A DNA stretch of 49,920 nucleotides, taken from the NCBI GenBank assembly GCA_014190435.1, contig BJGJ01000009.1, positions 1-49,920 on the forward strand. Reading direction: 5' to 3'. The stretch is from Methylocystaceae bacterium (GTDB lineage Bacteria > Pseudomonadota > Alphaproteobacteria > Rhizobiales > Beijerinckiaceae). The stretch's first letter is position 1. Every line of letters begins with the position of its first letter. The translations under genes and the position numbers were made by a program. The notes beneath the pieces were generated by a model that saw nothing but the letters and a program-made list of their open reading frames with translations, was not told the DNA's origin and made no database searches. Of the stretch, positions 35,140 through 45,744 are shown piece by piece.

Positions 35140-36624
35140 TCAAGCCCACCATGGTTTGGGATATTCAATTTTCGGCGCAGCATGTTCAATTGCACTTGCA
35201 AGCGCAAAGAGTGTTTCTTCGTCAAAGGGGCGACCAATCAGTTGCAATCCTAATGGCAAGCCATTTGCCGCACAGCCGCCTGGCACGGCAATGCCCGGCA
35301 ACCCAGCCATATTCACAGTAACAGTGAAAACGTCATTGAGATACATTTCAACAGGATCATTAGACCCCTGCTCGCCTTGAGCGAATGCTGTTGATGGCGT
35401 CGCTGGCGTCAACACAGCATCAACTCCTACTGCAAACGCCAAATCGAAATCTTGTTTAATCAGACTTCTGACTTTTTGAGCCCGCACGTAATATGCATCA
35501 TAATAGCCGGCTGATAATACATAAGTGCCAATCATAATACGTCGACGAACCTCTGAACCAAAGCCCTTTGCTCGTGTTTTTTCATACATATCGGCAATGT
35601 CGCGACCAGCCTGCCTTAGTCCATAGCGAACCCCATCATAACGAGCGAGGTTAGAGGAGGCTTCAGCTGGCGCAATAATGTAATAGGTGGGTAATGCGTA
35701 TTTCGTATGCGGCAATGAGATCTCAACAATTTCTGCGCCGGCATCCTTAAGCCAAGCCACGCCTTGATCCCAAAATTGCAGGATCTCAGGCGACATCCCC
35801 TCAATCCGATATTCTTTTGGGACGCCGATGCGGCGACCTTTAACAGATGAACCAATCGCTTTTTCGTAATCTGGCACAGGAGCGTCAACGCTCGTTGTAT
35901 CTTTCGCGTCGTGACCTGCCATAGATCGCAGCATTATCGCTGCATCTTGCACCGTGCGCGTAATCGGACCAGCCTGATCAAGAGAAGAAGCAAAAGCGAC
36001 GATCCCCCACCGAGAACATCTGCCATAGGTCGGCTTTATTCCCACTGTGCCAGTAAAGGCTGCGGGTTGGCGGATGGAGCCGCCAGTATCGGTGGCTGTC
36101 GCGCCAAGGCAAAGATGCGCCGCCACTGCTGCAGACGACCCACCAGAGGATCCGCCAGGAACAATTTTTGCCGATGGATCGCTGTGACGCCGCCAAGGTG
36201 AAATGACGGGACCAAAGGCGCTCGTCTCATTGGAAGAACCCATTGCGAATTCATCAAGATTTAATTTGCCGAGAGAAATCGCTCCATCTCGCATTAAATT
36301 TGAAGAGACTGTTGATTCATAAGTTGGCGTGAATTGATCCAAAATACGGCTTGCGGCCGTCGTGCGAACGCCCTTTGTGCAATATAGATCTTTCACGCCA
36401 ATTGGCAGACCTTCAAGAGGCCCTGCACTTCCCTGCGTAATGCGGAAGTCGCTTTGTCTTGCTTGCTCTAATGCTAATTCTGGCGTCTCGGTTATATAAC
36501 AATTAAGCAGACGCGCCTTCTCCATAGCGCTGAGGTGCGCTTTCGTTAGTTCAGTTGCTGAAATTTTTTTTGATCGTAACGCATCGCGTGCTTGAGCAAG
36601 GGTGAGGTGTGTTAGTTCGGACAT
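35140..36624 (-). CDS. gatA: Asp-tRNA(Asn)/Glu-tRNA(Gln) amidotransferase subunit A
   Basis: 494 aa. Amidase signature complete: [15 protein letters not shown] (catalytic Lys), [14 protein letters not shown] (cis-Ser and nucleophile Ser region), [11 protein letters not shown]. GatA releases ammonia from glutamine or asparagine for GatB. It follows gatC by about 43 bases and precedes the chorismate mutase gene by 9 bases. Confidence 0.97.
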   Translation of the reverse strand: MSELTHLTLAQARDALRSKKISATELTKAHLSAMEKARLLNCYITETPELALEQARQSDFRITQGSAGPLEGLPIGVKDLYCTKGVRTTAASRILDQFTPTYESTVSSNLMRDGAISLGKLNLDEFAMGSSNETSAFGPVISPWRRHSDPSAKIVPGGSSGGSSAAVAAHLCLGATATDTGGSIRQPAAFTGTVGIKPTYGRCSRWGIVAFASSLDQAGPITRTVQDAAIMLRSMAGHDAKDTTSVDAPVPDYEKAIGSSVKGRRIGVPKEYRIEGMSPEILQFWDQGVAWLKDAGAEIVEISLPHTKYALPTYYIIAPAEASSNLARYDGVRYGLRQAGRDIADMYEKTRAKGFGSEVRRRIMIGTYVLSAGYYDAYYVRAQKVRSLIKQDFDLAFAVGVDAVLTPATPSTAFAQGEQGSNDPVEMYLNDVFTVTVNMAGLPGIAVPGGCAANGLPLGLQLIGRPFDEETLFALASAIEHAAPKIEYPKPWWA

Positions 36625-36667
36625 TTGGCTCTTTTAGATAGAGGAAACTACTTCTTTAAGCGGTCAA

Positions 36668-36955
36668 TTATTCGATAACTTTTGGCACGACAAAGTAATG
36701 ATCCTCACGAGCAGGAGCGTTCACTAATATATCATCGACAATACCGCCATCTGTAACAACATCCGGTCGCTTCTTCATCTGCATTGGTAAAACGGATGTG
36801 ATCGGCTCAATACCCTCTACATTGACAGAGCTTAACGTCTCGACAAAAGACAAAATCGCATTGATCTCTCCATTCAATCGAGAGACTTCATTTTCATCGA
36901 CTGCAATACGCGAGAGATGAGCGATACGACGCACCACTGATGGATCGACAGACAT
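36668..36955 (-). CDS. gatC: Asp-tRNA(Asn)/Glu-tRNA(Gln) amidotransferase subunit C
   Basis: 95 aa from ATG 36955, chosen because GGAG lies 7 bases upstream. [21 protein letters not shown] and RPDVVTDGG...[17 protein letters not shown] are family hallmarks. GatC holds GatA and GatB together. First gene of the operon; divergent from ruvX. Confidence 0.95.
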   Translation of the reverse strand: MSVDPSVVRRIAHLSRIAVDENEVSRLNGEINAILSFVETLSSVNVEGIEPITSVLPMQMKKRPDVVTDGGIVDDILVNAPAREDHYFVVPKVIE

Positions 36956-37084
36956 ATTCAACTCCGTCAAATTAGGTAAAATGCGCTATAGCGCCTAGGC
37001 TTTCATGGCGCAATGCATGTTGCAAGAGAAAGATAGCTTTCGCCAATACTATCTAAGCGGGCCGGGTCATGATAGCGCAGGCGC

Positions 37085-37576
37085 ATGAGCGAGCTTGTAA
37101 CATCTCTGGATCACTTATCACGCCTTTTGCCAGAAAAAGGGCGGGTCATGGGGCTAGACCTTGGAACTAAAACCATCGGCCTCGCCCTATCGGATGTTGA
37201 AAGACGCTTGGCGAGCCCGCTAGAAACGATAAAACGCGTTAAATTTTCCCAAGACGCGAATTTACTGCTTAAAATGGCGCAAGAACAAGAAGTGCTAGCG
37301 CTCATTTTTGGCCTCCCTTTAAATATGGATGGCTCATCAGGCCCGCGCGCCCAGGCGACACAGGCCTTCCTGAGAAACCTGCGTTTACTGACATCCTTAC
37401 CTTTTGCTCTTTGGGATGAACGTCTTTCTACCGCCGCCGTAACTCGAGATTTAATTGATCAAGATATCTCTCGAGCCAAGCGCGCTCAACTCGTCGATAA
37501 ATTAGCTGCGGCCTATATTCTCCAAGGTGCCCTTGACCGGCTGAATGGGATAAAATCTGGATTAGATCTGATTTGA
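37085..37576 (+). CDS. ruvX: Pre-16S rRNA nuclease / Holliday junction resolvase-like YqgF
   Basis: 163 aa. RNase H-like fold motifs: GLDLGTKTIGLALSD (first Asp), LIFGLPLNMDGS, WDERLSTAAV (Glu) and DKLAAAYILQG (last Asp). YqgF matures the 16S rRNA 5' end in E. coli. Gene order next to gatC is usual in alphaproteobacteria. Confidence 0.93.
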   Translation: MSELVTSLDHLSRLLPEKGRVMGLDLGTKTIGLALSDVERRLASPLETIKRVKFSQDANLLLKMAQEQEVLALIFGLPLNMDGSSGPRAQATQAFLRNLRLLTSLPFALWDERLSTAAVTRDLIDQDISRAKRAQLVDKLAAAYILQGALDRLNGIKSGLDLI

Positions 37577-37844
37577 ATGTATACTCAAGCAGTGATAGGC
37601 GCTATTGCCCATTCGCGTCCTAGCAGCGCGCCAGGAAACAAGCACGCTTCTCATCAACGTCTTCTGCCTTTTTTGCGTCTCTTGTAAAAAATTACCCAAT
37701 AAAGCGTCTGTCTTTCGACTCTCGTCTGTCCTGGCGACACACGCAGCATCTTCGACCTTTTAAAAGAGCGCTTTTCCCATCGCCGCGGCCTCCTTACGCG
37801 TTGTTAAAGCCTACTCAGATCATTCAAATGAACGAAAACTTTGT

Positions 37845-38435
37845 TTATTTTTGCCCGATTTTACTCTCAGTCCCCAATCGCAATCGGTGAATATTTTCTC
37901 GATGCTTATAAAATAAAATCAGCGTCATAGCGGCGACAACACAAGCCGCCTTAAAATCCTGAATGATAAAAAAAGTAAGAGTAGAAACAAAACTTGCACC
38001 CAGTGCGGCCAAAGAAGAATACCGCCAAATCGCCGCCATGCTTAGCCAAATGAAACAAAATAGGAGACCTACTTGCCAGTTAATTGCAAAAAGACATCCT
38101 AGAAATGTTGCAACGCCCTTACCTCCTTTGAACCTCAACCAAATGGGTGCCACATGGCCAACAAAAGCAAAAAAACCCGCGTAAATCGCCCAAGTTGGCG
38201 AGAGAAAGCCCCCCAATATCACAGCCACAGTCCCCTTCAGAGCGTCCAGCAAGAGCGTCGCGGTGGCAAGATCCTTTCTGCCCGTGCGTAATACATTTGT
38301 CGCGCCAATATTACCTGAACCGATGGAACGCAAATCCGCTGTTCCCGCGCGCCAGGTCAATAAAAGTCCAAAAGGAATAGAGCCCAAAAGATAGCCCAGA
38401 GCCAATGCAAGCGCATCAGTAAAGTGCATGAACAT
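37845..38435 (-). CDS. plsY: Acyl-phosphate:glycerol-3-phosphate acyltransferase
   Basis: 196 aa, about five membrane helices. The three conserved cytoplasmic motifs are present: GSIPFGLLL with SIGSGNIGATNVLR, KGTVAV, and KGGKGVATFLG. It transfers acyl from acyl phosphate to glycerol 3-phosphate in the inner membrane, the first step of phospholipid synthesis. Start ATG 38435 or 38429. Confidence 0.94.
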   Translation of the reverse strand: MFMHFTDALALALGYLLGSIPFGLLLTWRAGTADLRSIGSGNIGATNVLRTGRKDLATATLLLDALKGTVAVILGGFLSPTWAIYAGFFAFVGHVAPIWLRFKGGKGVATFLGCLFAINWQVGLLFCFIWLSMAAIWRYSSLAALGASFVSTLTFFIIQDFKAACVVAAMTLILFYKHRENIHRLRLGTESKIGQK

Positions 38436-38679
38436 GAGGGCAACACGAGATTGAGGGAAACGAGCTGATTCAATATGAAAGCTGAACAGCTTCTAAAGGA
38501 GCGATCGCGACCTCGCAACTCCACTTAATAGTTATTTACTCTTCCTATATTATCCCTATTAGAAACAAAGAAATTATAATTAATTAACAAATCAACGCCA
38601 AATCGACATAAAACAGAGATAGCCACAAACCCGCTTTGCTCCTCGCCCGGATGAAGGTGCAGCTAGACTGGGATTCAAT

Positions 38680-39759
38680 ATGTCCAGACCAGAACGCAAA
38701 TCACGCCCTCGCGCCTTTCGACTTAATGGCGATGAAACCATTTCCTCTCAACAAGCAAAAGAAAATGCGCAATCCGATTTTCTTAAAGCGAAAATTATCG
38801 AAACCGAAGAGGATGTCTATGCGCGGGAGGCGATAGAACACGCACGCTTGTCAGGAAATGAAATTGATGTCCCCCCTCAATCATTCTCACACTTTACGCT
38901 CAACAAACTCTTCCTCTCCTGGGGGGGGCTATTTATCTCTGCATTTATTGGTTTGACGTCACTTATCATAAGCGCATGGGCCTGGAGTCTTATTGAAGAA
39001 CTATTTTTACGATCGCATCTATTGGGTGTAATTGGCCTAACTCTCCTTGGCATAATCACGCTGTGCGTCTGCGTATTCCTTGGACGCGAAGTGAGAAGTT
39101 TGCTGAAACAAAATAAAATTACCACATTACACAATGCATTTACTCAAGCATATCAGAGCGATGATGTTAAACAGGCCCGAGCCTGTATAAATGACCTGTG
39201 TAAAATCTACGTCAATCAGCCTGAAACAGCTCGTGCGCGCGCGCTAATGTCAGATTATTGTCAGCAGATCATTAATGGCCGTGATTTAATTGATTTAGCC
39301 GAGCGCAATATTGTAGCGCTATTGGATACTCAAGCTCAGCAAGAAATTGCAACAGCGGCCAAGCGCGTTTCTGTGGTTACAGCCATTAGTCCTCGGGCCA
39401 TTTTTGACGTCTTATTTGTTACGGGACAAGCTGTCATGCTTATGCGCCGAATTGCTGAAATCTACGGCGGCAGACCGGGTCTATTGGGGTTTTTCAAATT
39501 AGCCCGATCAGTTGGCGCTCATCTTGCGGTAACGGGTGCGGTGGCCGTTGGCGATACGCTGATGCAACAAATCGTCGGTCATGGACTAGCCTCACGAGTC
39601 TCTGCAAAATTGGGGGAAGGATTTGTCAATGGTCTTCTCACCGCTCGCGTTGGCCTTTCTGCTATGTTGGTCTGCCGCCCCATGAATTTTACAACCCAAA
39701 AACAGCCAAGCGTCGGAGATGTCGCTCCTTTTTTATTCCGTAATAAAGATAAAAGCTGA
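38680..39759 (+). CDS. TIGR01620/YcjF-like (DUF697-type) membrane protein
   Basis: 359 aa. Polar N-terminal 80 residues, two membrane helices (about 87-110 and 118-140), then a helical domain and the C-terminal block RVSVVTAISPRAIFDVLFVTGQAVMLMRRIAEIYGGRPGLLG... typical of this family (UPF0283, split here for brevity). The usual partner ycjX is not in this window. First gene of a probable operon with xthA and the CBS gene. Function unknown. Confidence 0.85.
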   Translation: MSRPERKSRPRAFRLNGDETISSQQAKENAQSDFLKAKIIETEEDVYAREAIEHARLSGNEIDVPPQSFSHFTLNKLFLSWGGLFISAFIGLTSLIISAWAWSLIEELFLRSHLLGVIGLTLLGIITLCVCVFLGREVRSLLKQNKITTLHNAFTQAYQSDDVKQARACINDLCKIYVNQPETARARALMSDYCQQIINGRDLIDLAERNIVALLDTQAQQEIATAAKRVSVVTAISPRAIFDVLFVTGQAVMLMRRIAEIYGGRPGLLGFFKLARSVGAHLAVTGAVAVGDTLMQQIVGHGLASRVSAKLGEGFVNGLLTARVGLSAMLVCRPMNFTTQKQPSVGDVAPFLFRNKDKS

Positions 39760-39769
39760 AAAGAAAAAA

Positions 39770-40573
39770 ATGCTGAAAGTTTCAACCTGGAATATTAATT
39801 CTGTTCGCTTAAGAATGCCGCTTATTGCTGAATTTCTTAACAGCCGATCGCCCGATGTTTTGTGTTTGCAGGAAACAAAATGCCGAGATGCAGAATTTCC
39901 TCACAAAGATTTTCATGCGCTAGGATATCAGCACATCGCCATCAATGGTCAAAAGGGGTATCATGGCGTAGCAGTCATTTCAAAAAAACCAATAGAATTA
40001 CTGGATAAACGCGACTTTTGCGAAAAGGGCGACGCCCGACATATTTCGGTTCAATTAACCGGTAAAAATACAGCAATCACGATACATAATTTTTATGTTC
40101 CAGCAGGCGGTGACGAACCAGATGTAACCATAAATCCTAAATTTGCCCATAAACTAGATTTTTTAGATGAAATGATTCATTGGGTAAAAAAAAATAAAAT
40201 TACCAAGGTTCCGTCAATCCTTGTTGGCGATTTAAATATTGCTCCGCTAGAAAATGATGTATGGAGCCATAAAGCATTACTAAAAGTCGTTAGCCATACG
40301 CCGATCGAAGTAGACAAACTGAACGCTTTTTTCAAAGCCGGAGAGTGGATCGACGCTTTGCGTCATTTTGTTCCAAAAACCGAAAAATTATACACATGGT
40401 GGAGTTATCGCGCTTCAGACTGGGCAGCGTCCGATCGCGGGCGTCGGCTAGACCACATATTGGTTAACGACTATTTCGGCGATCGTCTTAAAAAAATTGA
40501 GATATTGAAAGAAGCCAGAGGATGGGAACGCCCATCCGATCACGTACCCGTCACGATCGAACTTACAGTTTAA
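39770..40573 (+). CDS. xthA: Exodeoxyribonuclease III
   Basis: 267 aa from ATG 39770; an upstream frame overlaps the previous gene and is not family-like. Catalytic motifs: STWNINSVR, CLQETKC (metal Glu), VGDLNIAP (Asp-x-Asn) and RPSDHVPVTIEL (Asp-His). It repairs abasic sites and trims 3' ends. It starts 10 bases after the upstream gene and is followed after 18 bases by the CBS gene. Confidence 0.94.
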   Translation: MLKVSTWNINSVRLRMPLIAEFLNSRSPDVLCLQETKCRDAEFPHKDFHALGYQHIAINGQKGYHGVAVISKKPIELLDKRDFCEKGDARHISVQLTGKNTAITIHNFYVPAGGDEPDVTINPKFAHKLDFLDEMIHWVKKNKITKVPSILVGDLNIAPLENDVWSHKALLKVVSHTPIEVDKLNAFFKAGEWIDALRHFVPKTEKLYTWWSYRASDWAASDRGRRLDHILVNDYFGDRLKKIEILKEARGWERPSDHVPVTIELTV

Positions 40574-40591
40574 AATAAAAGGCCGCACTCA

Positions 40592-41188
40592 ATGATTGCA
40601 CGCGATTTATTGAATAGCGACGCTCCTTTTGTTAACGCCAATGCTGACATTAATTATGTTGCGCGTCTCTTAGCACAAAGCGCTTGTGGCGCAATTTCTG
40701 TTGTCGACGATAGTCTTGCGCCAATTGGCATCATTACACGGAAAAATATTGAAGCTATTTGCGAAAAAACTAATCCAGAGCTTGGAGCGATCCCAGAGTT
40801 TCTTCTTAAAGGACGAAAACAATTTTTTACAAAAAAGAGTGATTTGACACTCTCTGATGTCATGACGAGTAAACCTGTTTTTGTGTCGGAAGACGCGGCG
40901 CTTATCGATATTGCGCGATTAATGGAACAACACAATCTCAAGAGAATTCCTGTCGTAGATAGAGATCATTTTATTGGACTAGTCTTGAGAAAAAATGTGA
41001 TGCTTGCCTTATCTGATCCAAACAGACAGGACGCAGTTTCAATAGATAACGAAAATTCTATCCTAGAGACGTCCGAGCATCCTCACCTTTATCCCGAGAA
41101 ATTTTCAGCTGAAAATTTTAGGGCTCTAGTCGCGGGCCATGAGCATAAAATGGCGCAAGAGCGCGCAGAGCAGTCTCAAGCCGCGTAA
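40592..41188 (+). CDS. Two-CBS-domain protein
   Basis: 198 aa. CBS 1 at about residues 8-55 (IARDLL...VVDDSLAPIGIITRKNIEA) and CBS 2 at about 88-140 (VMTSKPVFVSEDAALIDIARLM...RIPVVDRDHFIGLVLRKNVM). Such pairs bind adenosyl nucleotides and act as energy sensors. The C terminus is helical and Gln/Glu-rich. It is last or next to last in the xthA operon; the following frame overlaps its end. Confidence 0.85.
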   Translation: MIARDLLNSDAPFVNANADINYVARLLAQSACGAISVVDDSLAPIGIITRKNIEAICEKTNPELGAIPEFLLKGRKQFFTKKSDLTLSDVMTSKPVFVSEDAALIDIARLMEQHNLKRIPVVDRDHFIGLVLRKNVMLALSDPNRQDAVSIDNENSILETSEHPHLYPEKFSAENFRALVAGHEHKMAQERAEQSQAA

Positions 41189-41531
41189 GAAAATCGCGCA
41201 GAGCGTATTCGCGAATTGCAAAAAAAGGCTCACAGATTCTCAATGGCGTCAGATACTCATTAACGCTCGCAACGCCGCGAATGCTGGACTTACGGAATTC
41301 ATGCTTATCCGGTTTCCCTCCCAACTGTGTCGAGATGGCGGTCGCGCGATCAACGCCCCTGATCCAAATTGGCCAGAAACAATGCGTGGAGAATCTGCAG
41401 ACGTGTTTCAACGTTGGCGCAATGAATTACACCCTCAAGGGTTCAAAATCGCTGCACAAATCATCAATTTCCCAGATGGGATGGCGGGTGATGCAGCACT
41501 ATTTCTTATTTGGGGTGGCACGCTGAATTAA
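41139..41531 (+). pseudogene. Conserved alphaproteobacterial hypothetical, probable N-terminal frameshift
   Basis: The open frame gives 130 aa. From residue 30 on it is a coherent protein (LTDSQWRQILINARNAANAG, FMLIRFPSQLCRDGGRAIN, PDPNWPETMRGES, FQRWRNELHPQGFKIAA) like a Rhizobiales conserved protein. Its first 29 residues are an out-of-frame copy of the CBS gene end. In the CBS frame just after the CBS stop the DNA reads ENRAERIRELQKK, a normal helix leading to LTDSQW, and an A7 run at 41220-41226 is where one base too many would break it. Either a frameshift (or sequencing error) or a real overlap with coupled start. Confidence 0.55.
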
Positions 41532-41563
41532 GGAAATAGTGTGCGATCTTTACTGCTTGCCGC

Positions 41564-42133
41564 TTAACGTCTTTTTGCTCCGGTCGCCGCGCGCAAGGCT
41601 GCAAGTGAGGGAAACCGCTGACTGCCCGTTGGTTTTCTAACCTCGACGGAACCATCTGAAAACATAATATAAGTTGAGTCGCCAGCGCTGTAACGGTCGA
41701 CTTCTTCTAGCTCGCCCTGAATGCTAGCCGTCTGCGGCTGCGCTATCGTCTCAGGCGCTGGGGCCAGTTTTGTTGACGGCGGAGGGCTATTCTGACGATC
41801 TGGACTTAACGGTTTAGGGGCTGTCCTGGCGCTACTGGCTTCGACCTTTAGCCCTCCTGAAGAGTCCAATGGCTTAATTGCATCTTCAGATGCGATTGGC
41901 TTATCAACTAATGCCTCCGGAAGAGTTTTGTGGCTAGCCAGCACGGACAAAATCCGGCCGAGCGCAATTGTTATGACTCCCCCAGATAAGGCGACGCTGC
42001 CTGCAATGAATTGGCTCCATCCTCTTTCAAGCTGAATAAGATCCCAGCCTGCCCAAAGACCATAGATCCCGCCCAAGGCGAGCAATAATCCAAAAAAAAT
42101 CACGCCCCAACCAGAAAAATTACGTCTCATCAC
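41564..42133 (-). CDS. Conserved Rhizobiales membrane protein
   Basis: 189 aa. Two membrane helices (about 8-28 and 40-62) with a Pro/Ser-rich linker to a conserved C-terminal block EEVDRYSAGDSTYIMFSDGS...TGSQRFPSLAALRA. I recall this C-terminal pattern from Rhizobiales hypotheticals; no function known. Single gene, convergent with the preceding frame. Confidence 0.65.
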   Translation of the reverse strand: MMRRNFSGWGVIFFGLLLALGGIYGLWAGWDLIQLERGWSQFIAGSVALSGGVITIALGRILSVLASHKTLPEALVDKPIASEDAIKPLDSSGGLKVEASSARTAPKPLSPDRQNSPPPSTKLAPAPETIAQPQTASIQGELEEVDRYSAGDSTYIMFSDGSVEVRKPTGSQRFPSLAALRAATGAKRR

Positions 42134-42400
42134 TGTCTCTCTTCAGCGCCCTCACCCCCCTCTAGCACAAGCATCAGACTTTTGGGGACAGCTGTTTTTG
42201 CAGGGAGACACTTATAGCCCGCGCGCCAAAACTCAGCATATTTTCAAGTCTTCTTGATGATTAAGCCTAAATGAAGGGGAACAATATTTTAGACCTCTAA
42301 AAAGATGAGATTGTAAATCGTCTTACTTATTGCCGTGAACGGTTCTGGGGGCTAGTTATCCGCAAGGATTAATCTCAAATCCTTGCGCCAGGAGTTTTTA

Positions 42401-42997
42401 ATGTCCTTTTCACTCGAAGATCTACCCTACGCTTATGATGCGCTTCAGCCATATCTCTCGCGCGAAAGTTTTGAATATCACCATGACAAACATCATGCGA
42501 CCTATGTCACAAACGCCAACAACCTCATCAAAGGCACAGAATATGAAGGTAAGCCTATCGAGGAGGTGATTGTTTCGGCCTATAATCGAAACACTCCCAT
42601 CTTCAACAATGTGGCGCAGCATTATAATCACCATCACTATTGGAAGTGGATGAAGCCCAACGGCGGCGGCGCTATTCCGGGTAAAGTTGAGAAATTGATT
42701 GTCAACTCATTTGGCTCAGTTGAGAAGTTCAAGGAAGACTTCCAAAAAGAGGGCCTGGCACAATTTGGTTCTGGCTGGATTTGGCTTGAGGCGAAAGATG
42801 GAAAATTAGCCTTGCGGAAAACCGCCAATGCAGAGAATCCCCTCATACATGGAGCCACGCCCTTGCTCGTTGCTGACGTATGGGAACATTCCTATTACAT
42901 CGACTATCGCAATCGTCGTGCGGATTACTTAAAAACCTTCCTCGAACATCTGGTCAATTGGGAACATGTTGAGGAAATGCTGAACACCGCCGCTTAA
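42401..42997 (+). CDS. sodB: Superoxide dismutase, Fe type
   Basis: 198 aa. ATG 42401 follows CAGGAG with 6-base spacing (an upstream in-frame ATG is not used). Metal ligands: His in YHHDKHHATYV, His in QHYNHHHYW, Asp and His in DVWEHSYYIDY. No signal peptide, so cytoplasmic. It removes superoxide, useful beside an oxygenase-based metabolism. Own terminator follows. Confidence 0.95.
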   Translation: MSFSLEDLPYAYDALQPYLSRESFEYHHDKHHATYVTNANNLIKGTEYEGKPIEEVIVSAYNRNTPIFNNVAQHYNHHHYWKWMKPNGGGAIPGKVEKLIVNSFGSVEKFKEDFQKEGLAQFGSGWIWLEAKDGKLALRKTANAENPLIHGATPLLVADVWEHSYYIDYRNRRADYLKTFLEHLVNWEHVEEMLNTAA

Positions 42998-43010
42998 TCA
43001 TAACAAGATG

Positions 43011-43043
43011 AAGAGCGGCGAAGCCTATTGCGCCGCTCTTTTT
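43011..43043 (+). terminator. Terminator of sodB
   Basis: 10-bp perfect stem AAGAGCGGCG/CGCCGCTCTT with a 10-base loop and T5. Confidence 0.88.
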
Positions 43044-43067
43044 GTACTAGATTATTGTGCAACCGGT

Positions 43068-43607
43068 TTAGGCTGATTTTTCAACTTCGCTTTTAAGTCT
43101 CTTCAGACCATCTTCTAAGTCAGAACCTGTCCGGTTTTCCAATCCCTTGAGCAGATTCGCGGCTTTGCCAACAAAGTCCAACCGACGATTCACCTCCCAA
43201 ATAATCTCAGTATGAGCTCCAGATTCTGTAAGATTAAAACTAATATCATCAATTACTTCTAGCGGCTTTTTAATGTGTCGCTTTATGATAACGCGCTCAT
43301 TTTGACTGCTTTCAATGATTTTCATTTTACCCGCGCCAAGGCGCGCATCATCAGCCCATTGGTAGATCGCTCCCGCGCCCAGAGGGGAACCATCAAAAGT
43401 AGTTGAGGCATGTACTGAGGGTGTCGCCAAAGGCGACCAGTCCCCCCATTTATGAAAATCATTAATGAAGGGATAGACGATTTCTGGCCCGCGTTCGATA
43501 ATCACCGAACGGGCTACATGGAACCTGTCCGATTTGAGGGAAATGAAAATCATGATCCCACTGAGAGCGGCAAGCATAAACAGCAAAATAAGTGTCATGT
43601 TCCTCAC
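43068..43607 (-). CDS. SRPBCC-family membrane-anchored protein
   Basis: 179 aa. N-terminal helix anchor (about 3-24), then an SRPBCC (START-like) domain: RSVIIERGPEIVYPFINDFHKWGDWSPL, GAGAIYQWADD, AGKMKIIESS and a long C-terminal helix. Such domains form a hydrophobic ligand cavity; ligand unknown. It is the intact relative of the pseudogene at 1366-2036. It lies downstream of the aspartate aminotransferase gene on the same strand. Confidence 0.85.
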   Translation of the reverse strand: MRNMTLILLFMLAALSGIMIFISLKSDRFHVARSVIIERGPEIVYPFINDFHKWGDWSPLATPSVHASTTFDGSPLGAGAIYQWADDARLGAGKMKIIESSQNERVIIKRHIKKPLEVIDDISFNLTESGAHTEIIWEVNRRLDFVGKAANLLKGLENRTGSDLEDGLKRLKSEVEKSA

Positions 43608-43678
43608 CGCCTAAAGCTCAGCGCCGCTAGCCAATAGCGGCATATTATAGAAGTAGTGCGCGCCCAGCTCGCCGCAAG

Positions 43679-45348
<1,670 letters not shown>

Positions 45349-45576
45349 ATGTCGCTCGTTGATAAGTTCGAAGATCAGCCAGAACCCGTATTTGTCCATA
45401 GTTTTGACCGTGACTCTGCGCGTCGCCAGTTCCGTGTGTCGATCTTCCTCATTGCTGCTATGGCTATCTCGGCTTTCATCCTCGGCTTCGCGATGCCAGT
45501 TGAAAAGACTGCAAAGCCTACCGAAGTTGTTGACAGCGGATCGTTCAGTGGTCGTCTGGTAACCTTCGATCGCTAA
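45349..45576 (+). CDS. Small single-helix membrane protein, paralogue of the one at 2038
   Basis: 75 aa. ATG 45349 is chosen because AAGGA lies 7-8 bases upstream; upstream ATGs lack one. Acidic N terminus (about 24 residues), then RRQFRVS and one helix (about 30-49) ending SAFILGFAMP, and a tail ending SGRLVTFDR. The paralogue at 2038-2235 shares the RRQF-helix-GRLV plan. It converges on the copper chaperone gene, with a strong terminator between. No known family. Confidence 0.8.
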   Translation: MSLVDKFEDQPEPVFVHSFDRDSARRQFRVSIFLIAAMAISAFILGFAMPVEKTAKPTEVVDSGSFSGRLVTFDR

Positions 45577-45609
45577 CCCTTCTCATTTTGCAGAAGAATT
45601 AAAAAAAAT

Positions 45610-45634
45610 GCGCGCCTTTTTGGCGCGCTTTTTT
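45610..45634 (+). terminator. Strong terminator after the small membrane protein gene
   Basis: Perfect 7-bp GC stem GCGCGCC/GGCGCGC, T5 loop and T6 tail; an A9 run on the other side lets it also work in reverse for the pmo accessory genes. Confidence 0.88.
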
Positions 45635-45744
45635 GTGCCTATCGCTTGAAAATTTGTTAGAATTTATCAGTTCTAGCCTTAGGTTAGCTGGCCGAGATTT
45701 TAAAAAAACTTAAGAGCCCGCCACTTTCAAGCGTCCCAAAGCCT

